DNA of 64,000 nt from Delphinapterus leucas (taxonomy: Eukaryota; Chordata; Mammalia; Artiodactyla; Monodontidae): NCBI RefSeq assembly GCF_002288925.2, contig NW_022098072.1, forward strand, positions 21,435,489-21,499,488, in the 5' to 3' direction. Positions 10,801 to 22,510 of this stretch are shown in pieces. Numbering within the stretch: position 1 is the first letter of the stretch; every line of letters begins with the position of its first letter. The notes under the pieces are model-generated. The model saw only the letters and a list, made by a program, of their open reading frames with translations. It was not told the origin of the DNA and made no database searches. The position numbers were made by a program, and so were the translations under genes.

Positions 10801-13525
10801 AGAAAATGAACATAAAGCTCTCAACAAAGTACCTATCACATAGTAGGTGTTCAACTAGTTCATTCAGCAACTACTTTCAGGGTGCTTACTACATAGCAGG
10901 CACCATTCTAGGCACTGGGAATCATCAGTAAACAAAAGATGGACAAAACCCCTGCCCTCATGGAGCTTACATTGTGTAGTCCTGTGGCTGGTATAAGGTG
11001 TTTAGCCCAGAATGTGATTCAGGTTGCCACGTAAGTCCCAGGGGAGAAGAGCTTATCGAGGTGGAGGAAGTGCCATCGCAGAGAGGATGGACTCCCTCCA
11101 CACCCAGGGAGAGACTGTGTCCAGGCCTGGCCCCTACCTCCCAGGGCCCACCACCCAGCCCCTCCCTGCCTGGGCCCAGGCCCCACCTGACGCAGCACCC
11201 CCAGCCGTAGCAGGCACTGCTTCTTGGCTGTCATCACAAAGTAGTGGGTGTCATCCTTGTAGTACACGATGTTCTCCAGATCAATGCCTGTGGGGATAGG
11301 GCAGGGTACAAGGAACGTGCCTCGTCATCATGTGTCACCTCTCCAAATACCCCAGCCATGCTTGACCTCTGAGAGCTGGGATCACAGCTCAGCCTGCAGC
11401 GGCACCTCTACCCACACACACACAGGGGGGGCCCATGAGTTCTGGTGGCACAGCGGACCATCTGTCCCAGGCCCAGGAGGCCTAAAGGTGTGGAGCAAAG
11501 TGAGAAACTTGGGTGGGGTGGCAGCTGGGAGATGTGCACCACATAGTCCACAGGCTTGCAGAGGACAGCCTGGCTTCTCCGACCGGCATGTGCACACTCC
11601 AGGGGGCGTGGCAGTGCGAAGCCAAAGGAACCATAGGGCATCTTCTGGAAGTACCACTTTCATTTTAAATATACAGCATTTTGTTTTGCTTTGTTTTTTG
11701 AATTTTATTTTATTTTTTATACAGCAGGTTATATAGCATTTTTATATTAAAGCATATGTAAAGAAGCACAAAGCAAAATCCCATGCATTTTGCGAGAGAT
11801 TTCTAAGACTCGTCATGCTGGGTGGCTGAGTGGGGCTGTGGCTGCTGAATCCCTGGGGGCTCAAGTTCTTTGCTGCCAAGACCACAAAGATGGAAAAGTA
11901 CGGGATTCCTTGGACTGTGGACAGGTCTGAGAGGGAGAGGTGGGAGGCAGGCCACAGTGAGGCACGAGGAGGGCAAACCCTGTGAGGGTGGTCCTGACCT
12001 GTGGCTTTAAGCAGGCTCTGGAAGAAGCTCTGGTTGTAGATCCTGGCCACGCCGCTGATCTCGGGCACCTGTGTCTCTTCCACCGTGCGCCCGTTCACAA
12101 AGTTGGCCGTGATGCCAATGGCCAGTTTGCCACGCATTTCTCGCACTGTGAAGCCTAGAGGTGGGGACAGGGGGGTGGTGGCAGGAGGACGACTGGTGTA
12201 ACAGCCTAGAAAGGCCCACAAGGAGCTCAAGATGCTGGCTTCTTCGAGGGAAGGGATCACTCACCTTCAGGGACGAATTTACCTCCAGCTGCAGAGATGA
12301 GGACATCAAATTCATAGTTGGCCAGTTGGGCTGGGGGGCTGGGCTGGAGCTGGGCACGCCAACCACTCCCTGGGGCAGAGGGTGTGAGCGGCACAAAGGT
12401 GTGGAAATCTGAAGGGGCCCCTGTATTCCCAGGACAATCCAGTGAAATAATTAAGTAAACGTTTAAAGGGCTTTATGGTTTAGAAAGCAATGACACACTA
12501 TCAAATTACACCTTCACAACAGCCATGGAAAGTAGATAAGGAAAAAAATACTTGGGGGTCCTCAGGAGCAGAGAAGTACTTACCCTTTCTGGGAGGGGGC
12601 TGAAGGCCAGTGAAAGTGACACCCCAGTGAATTTCCACCCCCAGCAGTAATGCAACTTTCAACAAAAGCAGCTGAAGTTGCCGGATGCCTGGAAGGGAGA
12701 GGACATTAGGAACAGGGACCCCAGGTTCCCCAGCCTTCCCAAGCACCAGTGTGTTCCTGATCAGAGCCGGAGAAGGTCTTAGAGATCACTCAGTCCAACT
12801 GCCCATTTTACAGGTGAGGGCCCTGAGTCCTGAAAGCCGCCTGGCTGAAGTGAATCTTATCCACCCTGCCTCTTGGCCGGCCCAGCAGCAGCCCCCCGAC
12901 CCCCTCCACTGGCCTGTCTCTAGGCCCAGGCTCACCCGCCCCTCCAGGCCACCACATGGTGCTCACTGATGTGGTCCAGGGAGCCTGTGCAGAAGCGCCC
13001 GTAGAACTTCTTGGCGCCGAGTGCCCGAAGGTCATGGATGGTGAAGGGCCAGAGGTGGAGCACGTTGTGACGAGAGAACTTGGTGCGCTTTTCCACCAGC
13101 ACCACTCGGGCCCCAAGCATCGCCAGCTCCACAGCAGCCCGCAGCCCACAAGGTCCAGCACCCACCACCAGGCACTGCGAACACACAAGGCAGCATCGGC
13201 ATGGCATCTGGCCGCTCCTCTGACTCCCCCCACTCTCCAGGCCTCATCCCAGGCACCGGGTACCCACCTTAGTGCTGGTGCAGGCCCGGCCCTGCTGGTA
13301 GACAGGCTGGCTTGCTCTCTTGTCCAGCTTGGCCCACAGCGACTTGGCACTCCAGTAGTTGAGCTGGGCCTTGATCTTGTGGTACTGGGGCAGCCCCCCA
13401 CCGGGCTCCAGCCCCAGGGCCCTGCATAGCCCCTGGAAGCTGCTCAGCACATCCTGGCACAGCTGGGCCTGCAGGACGCTCTCAAAGTGGGCATGCGCTG
13501 GGTTGATGGAGGTGGGTGAGGCCAT
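4050..13525 (-). CDS. MICAL1: MICAL1, F-actin methionine monooxygenase, complete coding region
   Basis: An FAD-dependent monooxygenase that oxidises actin methionines and so disassembles filaments. Minus-strand coding exons from the ATG: 13268-13525, 12967-13174, 12584-12688, 12265-12369, 11999-12154, 11187-11287, 10190-10447, 9821-9936, 9492-9618, 9213-9294, 8471-8618, 7872-8062, 7566-7654, 7401-7442, 7085-7168, 6813-6969, 6418-6494, 5859-6129, 5648-5742, 5274-5387, 5056-5149, 4777-4876, 4590-4663, 4050-4198. They sum to 1066 codons plus stop (human 1067), all in frame with GT-AG junctions. Domains: flavin monooxygenase (about 1-490, GAGPCG dinucleotide motif at 91-96); calponin homology (about 508-613); LIM zinc domain (about 695-757, CALC...CHIC); a proline-rich linker; and a C-terminal coiled-coil Rab-binding region (about 920-1050) that is known to autoinhibit the enzyme. 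Start context and N-terminus ([16 protein letters not shown]) match human. Confidence 0.97.
6212..6350 (+). repeat. L2-like LINE fragment in a MICAL1 intron
   Basis: An ATTCATTC start followed by a degraded 'tgttctagatactcgggattcat' and 'ccctgcca tcatgcag tttacactctagtg' pattern is typical of the L2 3' end. It lies in the intron between exons 6418-6494 and 5859-6129. Confidence 0.5.
7759..7840. repeat. Compound (TC)n / (AC)13 microsatellite in a MICAL1 intron
   Basis: A TCTCTCTG-type array runs into (TC)n and then (CA)13 ending at 7840. On the MICAL1 strand it reads (GT)13 then (GA)n, beginning about 31 nt after the splice donor of exon 7872-8062. Confidence 0.95.
10700..10982 (+). repeat. 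MIR followed by L2-like fragment in a MICAL1 intron
   Basis: The MIR core ('acaagtcactgaacttctcagagcctgtttcc', interrupted by small changes) runs to 'catagtaggtgttcaa'. An L2 3'-end-like segment ('attctaggcactgggaa...cctcatggagcttacattg') follows. Both are ancient mammalian repeats. Confidence 0.6.
11680..11745 (-). repeat. Possible short L1 3'-end remnant
   Basis: The T-rich segment with 'ttttttatacagcaggtta' resembles the reverse of an L1 3' tail common in artiodactyls and cetaceans. It is short and weakly supported, and lies in the MICAL1 intron between exons 11999-12154 and 11187-11287. Confidence 0.35.
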
Positions 13526-15096
13526 GGAGACCTCGGAGGCTCCCAGGGAGAGGCAGGGGCACGTGGCTGCTGGAGAGAAGGAAGGAAGAGAAGGGAAGAG
13601 GCTGGAGAGAGGAGGAAGGGAAAAGAAGGGGAGGAGAAGAAAGTCTGGTATCCCCAGGGAGCTCCAGGTCCAACCCTGATGGGCTCTGCTCCTCACTGCC
13701 AGCTGCTCCAGAGACAACTGCTATCCCTTCCACTCCAAGTGCAATTTGCCAAATTTGGAAATGAAAAATCAGCAGTCCTGGGCACAGATGGCACACGGAA
13801 AGCCGGGGAGCCTCCAGCTCAGCCTTCTTGCTCAGGGATCTCCAAGCCCTGCTCCATCTCTGGGGCCCAGGGGACAGGAATTCTTACCCTGCCTTCTCGG
13901 GGCCCTGGAAGCAGAGCACGGGGAATTTCTCGGATGTGAAGAGGGCAGGGTGCCCAGGAAGAGAGCTTTCCGTGCAGTACAGACAGGGACAGATCTAACA
14001 CCGGAAACCCCAGCTGCTAGGCACACGTACTGCCCTATCTCACCCCAAGCCTCCCTGTGCCCAGCACCCTCGAGGGACTCAGTGTGACGCTGGGTGTGGG
14101 GTGCATCTTATGCCAGGGGCAAAGTTCTCCTCCTTAGCGCTGCTCATTGCCTCACCACGGGGAGGAGATGGTCTCTAACCCTGTAGGTTCCACTTCCCAC
14201 CACCAAAATACTGCAAGGAACAGCCCCAGGATGTTGCATCTGACTGAGTAACACACAACTGGGTCTATTTCTGACTCACTGTGGTCAAAATACTTCCCTT
14301 GTGACTTGCCACTGCTCCAGTGGGCCACAGTACGGTTGGGGGACTGCGGGGGCGACAGTGCAGCAGGGTTCGCCCCTCCCAGTTTCCTCTCACTCCCATC
14401 GACGCCCCACCCCATCCCTGCATGCTCTCCCAGGAATCTCCCGAAACAAGGCCTCCCTTTGTCCCCTTCTCCCTCGCTCGGGCCCCCACGCAACTTGAGG
14501 GGTGTTGGAGAGAGCTTTCTCACGCTGGGACCCGGAGGAATCAGAGGGCACGGGGATTCCTGGAGAATTGCCCACGGGGGAGTTCGAGTAGGAGGGTGGC
14601 ACTCATGGGGGGAGATCCTTGGGCTGATCCCCCTCACGCTGCTCGGTCGCCTCACCGGCCCCTGCCCGAACCCAGCGGCCGGGCCGAAGCAGGAGATGAA
14701 AATCGCCGCCGCAGGTCACCTGGATGGGGGCGGACGGAACGTCAAGAAGGGCGAAGGTCTCTCTTAGGGGGTGGGAAGGAGGAAGACCTCGGCGAAGTGG
14801 GGAGAGGGGGGACCCAACCTGGAAACACCAGGACAAATAATGTGCGAGGGGTGGACCGGTCTGGAAGGATGGAAAGGGAGCTGGACCACTGGCAGCGAGT
14901 GTCTGGGGTACTCACACTCTAGACCGTACAGTTTGGAGAGGGGCTGAGCAGGGCGGAGGTGCAGAGAGACGGGCCGGACCGGCCAGGCGGAATTCAGGAG
15001 CGCCGCGAGCCACATTTCCCCGGAGGCGCATCCCTACTCCTACCCCGGGCCTCCGCGGGCGGGGGCCGCACATTTGGCGCAGCTGGACAACTTACC
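13526..15096 (-). other. MICAL1: MICAL1 5' UTR and first intron (tentative)
   Basis: Immediately upstream of the ATG the minus strand has about 40 nt of 5' UTR preceded by a CAG splice acceptor near 13565-13568. A good donor (CCGG|GTAAGTTG) sits at 15095-15091 inside the CpG island, and a second (GT|GTGAGTACC) near 14915. A non-coding first exon ending at 15096 is therefore likely, as in other mammals, but cannot be proven without a transcript. The 14.1-14.9 kb stretch holds no other gene I recognise. Confidence 0.45.
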
Positions 15097-15600
15097 CGGG
15101 GTCTCGGGAGCCCGTAGGGGCCGCTTCCTGCCAGGCGGGCGTCCCAGTCCGGCGGGTTGGGGGACGGGGACGGAGGAAGGGAGATGGAGGAGGCGCAGAC
15201 CAAGAGCCGGGATTGCAGGGCAGCACGCAGTGTGTAGGCTCCCGCACCAGGGCACGCAGCCCGCAGAGGCTTTATTCGCGCCTCATTAGCATCTCATTAC
15301 CCGGCGTTTCCCGGCTGGGGGCAGCCAAGGGCCCGCCCATGGCTGCAGGGTGGTGCCCGAGGGCGTGGCGCAGCCGGCGCCGCTTCCCGCTTGAGGGCCG
15401 AAGACCCGGGCCCCGCCTGGTGGGGGCCAATGAGAAGCGGGTCGGAGGCATCCGGAGCCCTACTGCGCACACGCGGCCTCTGGCTCCTTCTCAGAGACTG
15501 CGCCTGAAAGCTAGCGCTTCCCGGGAGGGCGAGGCCACCCGCCCTTGCGCAGTACGTACTGCGCGGCCGCCCCCCGAGAACTGGGCGGAGGGGGCGCTCG
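14600..15600 (-). promoter_or_regulatory. MICAL1: CpG-rich promoter region of MICAL1
   Basis: A long GC/CpG-rich block upstream of the MICAL1 coding region. It contains a CCAAT motif (plus strand, about 15427), an octamer-like ATGCTAAT (minus strand, 15292-15285) and two copies of TAATGAG spaced 11 bp apart (15282-15299). Confidence 0.6.
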
Positions 15601-15829
15601 GACTGGGCAAGAAGTTTGCAGAAGCTGTTGGATCCGTAGGTAGCATCTGCGTCCTCCTCACCTCTCCTACCAGGAGATCCACGGCCCGGGCGCCCCACGA
15701 TGGATCCAAGCTCGGGGTCCGCCTCCCCTGCAACCAGTCTGCCTCTAGACCCGGGCTGCGGGCAACCGGCACGGATTTAGAGCCCTGGGAACTCGGCAAT
15801 CTGCAGCTTCCACAGCGGCATGAGTGAGC

Positions 15830-17440
15830 GGGCAAGAGGGTCTTGGGCGTGAGGGTATTAGACCGGCGGAAATGAGAGGGGTGTTTGGGTGAGAGGCTAG
15901 TTCCCCAATATTCAAGAATGCCTTGGAGAAAGGACCCACAGAGCTGTCAGTGCTGAAAAGGGCTTGAGAGACCTTTGGGATCAACTTCCTCATATTCCCC
16001 ATAAGGAAACAGCTGAATGTGAAGGTACTCTTCCAAGGTCATTCAACTAGTTAATATTAATAAAACATCAATCTCATTTGTTAAGCATCTACCATGAATA
16101 TTACCTTAATCTCAGTGATCACATGAGTCCCACTTTACTGAAAAGGAAACCGAGGGTCACAGAGGTTCTGTGACCCGCAACAAAGTTACACAGCAAGTGG
16201 CAGAGCTGGTATGGAACCCAGGTCTATCTGGACTCCACTACACCAGTGTTGATCCAATGTGACAAATGAAAGGCTGGCATCGTAAGAAGCTGTTTCTTGT
16301 TTAGAGAAAGTGACATAATAAACACTAACAAAACAGAGGAATGAATGGGAGGGTCCTCCCCTTGAGATCCAGGGACAGAAAAAAAATGGTTACCCTATGG
16401 CTCTTCCCTTCTCTTTATTCTCACTTTGCATTTTGTCTGGAAACCCTCTGAGAACAAGCAAGACCTGTATACTTATACTGCTCCCAGCTTGAGCTGAGAA
16501 GCAGGCAGGGAAGGGGAAATGCCTGCTCTCTGCCAGGAGAGGCCTGAATTCAGCCAGGTCAGGCTCAGGAAACTAGGACAGCCTCCCAGTTGGACCCATT
16601 CTAGCTCTTGAGTATGACTAGTTGAGTATGACTAGTTATTTGGCTTGAAATCAATTTGCCAAATATCGGACACACCTATATTTAAACACATAGTGTAAGA
16701 AGGGTTCTAAAGTCCAGTCTGAATGGGTTACCAGGCTTTTAGAATCACTCCATTTCCCTTTCATTAGCTGATGGTAAGTAAGCAGCTGCTCTGATTTAGT
16801 GGATTAGCTGAGGCCCAGCAGGGGCCCTTGACTCAGTGACTTGCGGTCTCAGCCAAACAGGGTTATGTGGCTCTCTGAATGGCAGATGGTAAAATTTGTC
16901 TTTAAAAAAGATCACAGAACAATAATGACTTCATCAGTGCTTAAAAAACGGCTGACTTGGGAGTTTCACTTTATGTTAATTAAAGATACACAGTGGAGCA
17001 AAGATCAATGGGGAATATATTGGTTTGTAATCTAGAAGATCTGGCCAGATGCCAGCTTTGCTTCATACAAATTTACGTAACCTTGAAAAGTCACCAACCA
17101 CCATGCTTCAGTCTTAAATCTAAACGGAGGGAGTTTAATTACTCAACCTCATCAACCCATTTTGATTCTAAAATCCTATTATTCAATGTTGGTGACTCTA
17201 AGAAATGTATAGTCCAGAAGGCCCAAAACAAGTTCTATTTAGATTTTCTTCAAAAAAAAAAAAAGACCTCTAATAAAACTAAAAGAATAAATTATTATTT
17301 ATCTACAAGTGTTTCTCTTCTTAATTAGAATCTTGAGTCATGATCCACATTATATGTGTATATGAAACTAAAAATACTGGCACAAACACACTGGCTAATT
17401 CATATTGGGTCAAATAAGTGGTTGATACATGCAAAGTCAG
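15830..17440. other. Intergenic, mostly unique sequence
   Basis: No coding exon recognised. It contains a MIR remnant (16081-16253) and a 14-bp tandem duplication (gagtatgactagtt, about 16610-16640). Confidence 0.5.
16081..16253 (-). repeat. MIR SINE remnant
   Basis: The reversed MIR body is visible as 'ccactttactgaaaagg...cagaggttctgtgac...acacagcaagtggcagagctgg...aacccaggtctatctggactcc'. Confidence 0.65.
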
Positions 17441-17446
17441 TTTGTG

Positions 17447-17561
17447 GTTTTTTGGTCATGCGGCACAGCTTGTGGGATCTTAGTTCCCCGACCAGGGATC
17501 GAACCCAGGGCCTTGGCAGTGGAAGTGCCGAATCCTAACCACTGGACTGCCAGGGAATTCC
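17447..17561 (-). mobile_element. Short CHR-type (CHR-2-like) tRNA-derived SINE
   Basis: Read on the minus strand it begins GGAATTCCCTGGCAGTCCAG, carries the tRNA B-box-like 'ggttcgatccctggtcgggg' and ends in an A-rich tail. This is the tRNA-Glu-derived cetartiodactyl SINE organisation. Confidence 0.8.
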
Positions 17562-17590
17562 ACAAATAGTTTTAATAGAATCACATTCTA

Positions 17591-17905
17591 GGGCTTCCCT
17601 GGTGGCGCAGTGGTTGGGAGTCTGCCTGCTAATGCAGGGGACACGGGTTCGAGCCTTGGTCTGGGAGGATCCCACATGGTGCAGAGCAACTAGGCCCGTG
17701 AGCCACAACTACTGAGCCTGCGCATCTGGAGCCTGTGCCCCGCAACAGGAGAGGCCGCGATAGTGAGAGGGCTGCGCACCGCCATGAAAGAGTGGCCCCC
17801 GCTTGCCACAACTAGAGGAAGCCCTCGCACAGAAACGAAGACCCAACACAGCAAAAATAAATAAATTAAGCTCCTACCCCCATCTTCTTAAAAAAAAAAA
17901 AAAAA
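17591..17905 (+). mobile_element. Full-length CHR-type SINE with target-site duplication
   Basis: Starts GGGCTTCCCTGGTGGCGCAG, with the long body (including the 'cgcttgccacaactagagg' extension) and a terminal A tract. The 14-bp duplication agaatcacattcta is found at both 17577-17590 and 17906-17919. About 315 bp. Confidence 0.9.
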
Positions 17906-17919
17906 AGAATCACATTCTA

Positions 17920-19864
17920 ATGTTTTTGCAAATAATCACTCCAGCAGTGGCCTAGGTCAAAAACCTGAGCCATTAAAACAGGATCCCTTTCCTCTAATCC
18001 ACATCATGTTCTGTCTTCCTGCAATGCCATCCTTACTTCACCTCCTAACCTTTCATCTCCTGGGCCTGGAGTCGGAAACTAGATCCCTAGCACTGCAGGT
18101 GACGGTTCTAAGCCACCCTATATATGACTTTACACCTGTAGGTCAGCGTGTTCAAATACCACAGCCATGGTCCTGGGTCAGGAGCCATGGCTGCAGTGTA
18201 ACCAGGCAGACACAGCTCCTAATGTAAAAATAATTATCAGCTGAGACCAAAGTGTAGCGTGCTGTGGACAGATATGAAAGTGTGGCTTGATTGAGATCAG
18301 AGGGTCAGGGAGGATTAGAGGGTGAGGAAGCAACACTTGAACTCAATTCTGACAGATGTGCAGACGTTAGTGAGACAGAGAGTAGGGGGCAGAAACCTTT
18401 CAAGCCTGAGAAACTGCCTGCCTTAAAGCCTAAGGCAGAAAGTTGCTGGGTATGTTTGGGGAACAGCCAGGAAGACAGTGTGGTTGGAAGTGAGAATGGG
18501 GAAGGGACCCAAGAGGAAAATGGGTTGGGGATTTTATTCTGAGTGCAGTGCGAAACTGTAGGATTGTAAGCAGAGCAGAGATAACGATCGTGTTTGCACT
18601 AATAACATGATATCCACGCACTTAGCAAGGCACTCTGCTTGATGCTAAGGGCACAATGGTAAGCCCAGATAGATCACCATTTCCAGCAGAGAAAGGGGTG
18701 CGGGAGGGGAAGAAAGGCAGGCCTTGGCAGGAGTCCAGGCAAGAGGATATGGTGATGGTGTAGCACTTGGGATTGAGAAGTGGATGGACTCAAAATATAG
18801 TTTGAGATGAAACTGACATAACTTGATGACGGATTGGGAGTGGGGGTGAGGAGGGGCCCATCAAGAGTGACTCCCAGCCTTCTTTCTTGGCTGATAAGAG
18901 TGAGAGAATCGAAAATTTCAGTTTCTCATTCTTTCTTACCCTTCCCTGCAACTTTATCCTCTATATGCCGCTTTTTATTCAAATACCTTCCCCAGAAGTC
19001 AAAGTGTGATGATTGCACAGACTCTGAGATAACACAAGCGACAAAGGTTAAAAATACAAATATGTTCAAGATCTGTTTACTTTCCCATACTTTTGTTATG
19101 AGAGTACTTTCATACTTCAAACATTAAGATTATAGGAAAATCTGTTCAGAAGCCATTTAATCATACTAGAATTATCTATGAGAGGTAGATTTTTAAAATG
19201 TAAACATTCTTGTTTATATCCCTAATTTAGCCTAAGGACGCTTCAGTTTAACTTTTCATCTAACAAGGATAAAATACAAATGAACTAAAACCAAGAGCCA
19301 AACTATTCTTTTGGAAAATCTTCAAATCCATATTTTAAATCGAATATTATGGATATTAATTCAAAATAAATAATAAATCTATGCTCTAAGACCGGGGAAG
19401 TTCCCTGAGCTCTGCTCAAATTTTTCCCTTTCTACATAGTAGTAGAAAGGGATACAGTAGTATTTTTCACTTACATTAAAAAAGAAAAAAGCTAAGATCT
19501 CTTGCTAATGTTACCTAAACTTGTTACCTAAAAGCTTTCCTACTCTGGTACATTTCCAGTGAGAATGCTGATATGTGCATATAGTCCAGTCAACTTAAGT
19601 GTTTGTTGCTTAATTATGTGTAAAGAATTTGAAAGCAAGATAAACTATCGCAGTGACATTCCAGCTTCTTTTAGAGGTCATTCCTTTATACCTGCTGTTT
19701 ACAAAAGGCAAGGGGGATTTTTTTTCTTTTTTAGAGGTAATTCCTCCAAACCTGCTCTTTACAAAAACAAGACAAAGTGTTTTCTTTCAATTCTTGAGAG
19801 TTTAGGCTTATTTTACTTTGGAAACTGAGGATTAAATTTTACCTGAGTACTTATAAGGGTAACA
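17920..19864. other. Intergenic, no gene recognised
   Basis: Unique, moderately AT-rich sequence with only short unsupported ORFs and no clear repeat that I can name. Confidence 0.4.
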
Positions 19865-19879
19865 AAAATAAAGTAAATC

Positions 19880-20094
19880 GGGCTTCCCTGGTGGCGCAGT
19901 GGTTGAGAGTCCGCCTGCCGATGCAGGGGACATGGGTCCGTGCCCCGGTCCGGGAAGATCCCACATGCCGTGGAGCGGCTGGGCCCGTGAGCCATAGCCG
20001 CTGAGCCTGCGCGTCCAGAGCCTGTGCTCCCCAACGGGAGAGGCCACAACAGTGAGAGGCCAGCGTACCGCCAAAAAAAAAAAAAAAAAGAAAG
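19880..20094 (+). mobile_element. CHR-1-type SINE, young, with 15-bp duplication
   Basis: A CHR-1 body (GGGCTTCCCTGGTGGCGCAG...) with an A-rich tail. The target-site duplication aaaataaagtaaatc is identical at 19865-19879 and 20095-20109, which indicates a fairly recent insertion. Confidence 0.92.
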
Positions 20095-20494
20095 AAAATA
20101 AAGTAAATCTGCCCAAAATATAAAATATCCTCAATCAGAAGTTTAAAAAAAGTTCAAACAGAAGTTCAGGTTAGTTAAAGCATTTTTGCTTTAGTAGTAA
20201 CTTACAGCCAATTGGTAAATTTCAATTAAGCTTTAAATGAATAGTAGTAAAATACTGACCTAAGTATTATTAATATGGTAGTTACTGCATTTCTGTAGAA
20301 AGATTGTAACTTTTACTATTATTGTTCTATGTAAAAAGTTTATGATTGTATGCTAAAATTTCAGACACAGACCCTCAATTTTAGTCAAAAAGTTTCTATT
20401 ACATAAAGCAGATCATATGTAAAGAGAAACCCAGCTTAAAGTTTTAAAAGGCTGATGGTATTAAGCCCATCTGGTGGAAGCAGCCACCCCTGTG

Positions 20495-20645
20495 CCCCAG
20501 TTCCGGCTCTGCCACTTACTGTGTGACCTCAGGCAATGGACTTCATCTGTTGGGGCCTCAGTGTTCTCATCCATAAAATAGGCATAATAATATTACCTCG
20601 TAGGAATGTCATGAGAATTAAGTAAAATATGATTGTGCTGCAAAT
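20495..20645 (+). repeat. MIR SINE remnant
   Basis: The MIR core 'ctctgccacttactgtgtgacc' followed by 'cctcagtgttctcatccataaaatagg' is readable. Confidence 0.7.
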
Positions 20646-20702
20646 GGGTTACAGGTGTGTCCCAGACACTGCTTCCCGCCTCACTCCAGCTGCCGTTGTT
20701 AC

Positions 20703-21062
20703 TGGCTGAATTGTGTCCCCCATACCAAATTCACGTTGATGTCCTAACCCCCAGTACCTCAGAATATGACTGTTTGGAGGTAGTGCCTTTAAAGAGGTAA
20801 CTAAGTGAAAATGCGGTCACCGGGGTGAGCCCTAATCCAGTATGAGTGGTGTCCTTATAAGGAAATTAGGACAAACACAGAGGAAGCCCACGTGAAGACA
20901 CAGGGAGGAAAAAGATGGATGGGAGGCCTCAGAAGAAACCAATCCTGCCAACACCTTGATCTCAGACTTTCAGCCTCCGGAATTGTGAGAAAATAAATCT
21001 CTGTCGTTTAGGCCACCCAGTCTGTCGTATTCGTTATAGCAGCCCTACCTAGCAAACTAATA
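20703..21062 (+). mobile_element. MLT1-like MaLR solo LTR
   Basis: The run 'gaattgtgtcccccatacc...gtcctaacccccagtacc...ggtgtccttataagg...cagcctccggaattgtgag...caaactaatatg' is the MLT1-type LTR of the ancient mammalian ERVL-MaLR group. It is old, diverged and has no coding capacity. Confidence 0.7.
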
Positions 21063-21711
21063 TGCCGGTCATGGCCAGCAGTGCCTGGAGTCCTCTAACT
21101 GAAGGGTACTGGATAAGTCTTTTTTGTGCACCACGATATGGAAAAGGTTTCAGAAGCCCTAAGATACAGACCTAACACACCTGGCTTTCCTCCTGGCCTA
21201 CAGTAAAGACTCAATATGTGCCAGATATTGTTATTATTCCAATTTATGAAAACCTAGGTGTAAGCATCTATAATGAGACTCTCACATTCCTCAGCATCGT
21301 TTAACCGGTTGCTCACGTTTACAACACAAGAACCAAATGCAGAAAAATACACAGAGGAGAGGTAGAAAGAGGAGTTTCGAGAAACAGAGGGCCAAGCACA
21401 AGAACAACAGCTCATTTTGATGGCAAGAGCTCAAGTCTTCCCAAGGCTAGCCCTCTACTGACAGAAAACCAGAGATTCACCTGCAAAAGTGACAAGGTCG
21501 TTTCAGCAGTCTGAAAGCATAATATTCTACTAATCCCCAAGAAGTACAATTTGTATGTCTGCACTTATTAAAACAAGTATTTAAATTGTGCAAGCTTAGT
21601 ACAAAATAAGTTGTGAAAAAATTAGCCAGCAATTTCTCAGACACAATAGAAACATTTTTACATACGTGTCATTTCCTTTGGGTGCAGTCACTGAACTTTA
21701 AAATTGAGGAT

Positions 21712-21832
21712 GCCACCCTGGCGGTTAAGACTCCATACTCCCAATGCAGGGAGCACAGGTTTGATCCCTCGTCGGGGAACTAAGATCCCGCATGCAGCAC
21801 GGTGTGGCCAAAACAAACAAAAAAACCAATGA
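21712..21832 (+). mobile_element. Degraded CHR-2-like SINE
   Basis: Diverged tRNA-like body ('caccctggcggttaagactcc...tttgatccctcgtcggggaac...aagatcccgcatg') ending in an A-rich tail. Confidence 0.65.
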
Positions 21833-22009
21833 AACCATAAAATTGAGGATTTCCTTCAAAGGGGCAGAATGTGTATTTGGGACACAGAAGAGAGGCTTGA
21901 TTTATAAAGCTATCCTTTTCTCACTTCCCTTTGACAGCTGGTCAGATAACCCAGAACTCTTCCAGAAGAGATTTTCATGGCTGAGACTGGCTCTCACGCT
22001 AGAGATGGG

Positions 22010-22510
22010 TAGGCCTGTGCCACAGGAGCCACTAGCCACCTGTGGCTACCAAGTGCTCACAATGTGGCTAGTGTGACTGAGGAACTAGGTTTTATTTTTA
22101 ATTAATTCTAATATAAATTTTAAAACTGATACTTGTTTCAGTTATTGGGGAAAAAATATGTCTGAAACTACCTGAATATGTGAATCTAGGTTTTCAACTG
22201 TAAATTGTATAAATCCTAAAAACAGATCAAGTGTGTCCCATGAACATCAGCGTCCAAACTGAGTGTGCAGTAAATGTAAAATACACACCAGATTTTGAAG
22301 ATGTAGTATGAAAAAAATCAATGTCAAGTATTATTATATTTTAATATTGAATATTTACATGTTGAAATATTTCGCACATGTTGGATTAAATAAGCGATTT
22401 TATTAAAATTAATCTAACTTTCTTTTTTATGTTTTTAACGTGGCTACTAGAAAATTTTAAATTACACATGTGGCTCACATTACATTTATCTAAGCGCAGA
22501 GGCAGACTGT
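22010..22510 (+). repeat. Interspersed repeat of the 'gccac..gtggcta' type, family not named
   Basis: Contains 'agccacctgtggctaccaag' and 'caatgtggctagtgtgactg' near its start, and 'cacatgtggctcacattac' near its end. A reversed copy of the same family flanks the SINE at 37 kb. Confidence 0.45.

Noticed and set aside
13244..13717. Longer upstream start for MICAL1 in the same frame
   Set aside because: The extension reads through the intron acceptor near 13565; the family N-terminus MASPTS begins at 13525.
14320..14922. 200-codon plus-strand open frame near the MICAL1 promoter
   Set aside because: CpG-island sequence with no splice-supported structure or known homology.
15213..15827. 204-codon plus-strand open frame in the MICAL1 CpG island
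   Set aside because: GC-driven open frame. A divergent non-coding transcript from this promoter is possible, but nothing in the sequence supports a protein.
20703..21062. Retroviral coding remnant beside the MLT1-like LTR
   Set aside because: Only LTR-type sequence is visible; no gag/pol/env-like frames adjoin any of the LTR fragments.
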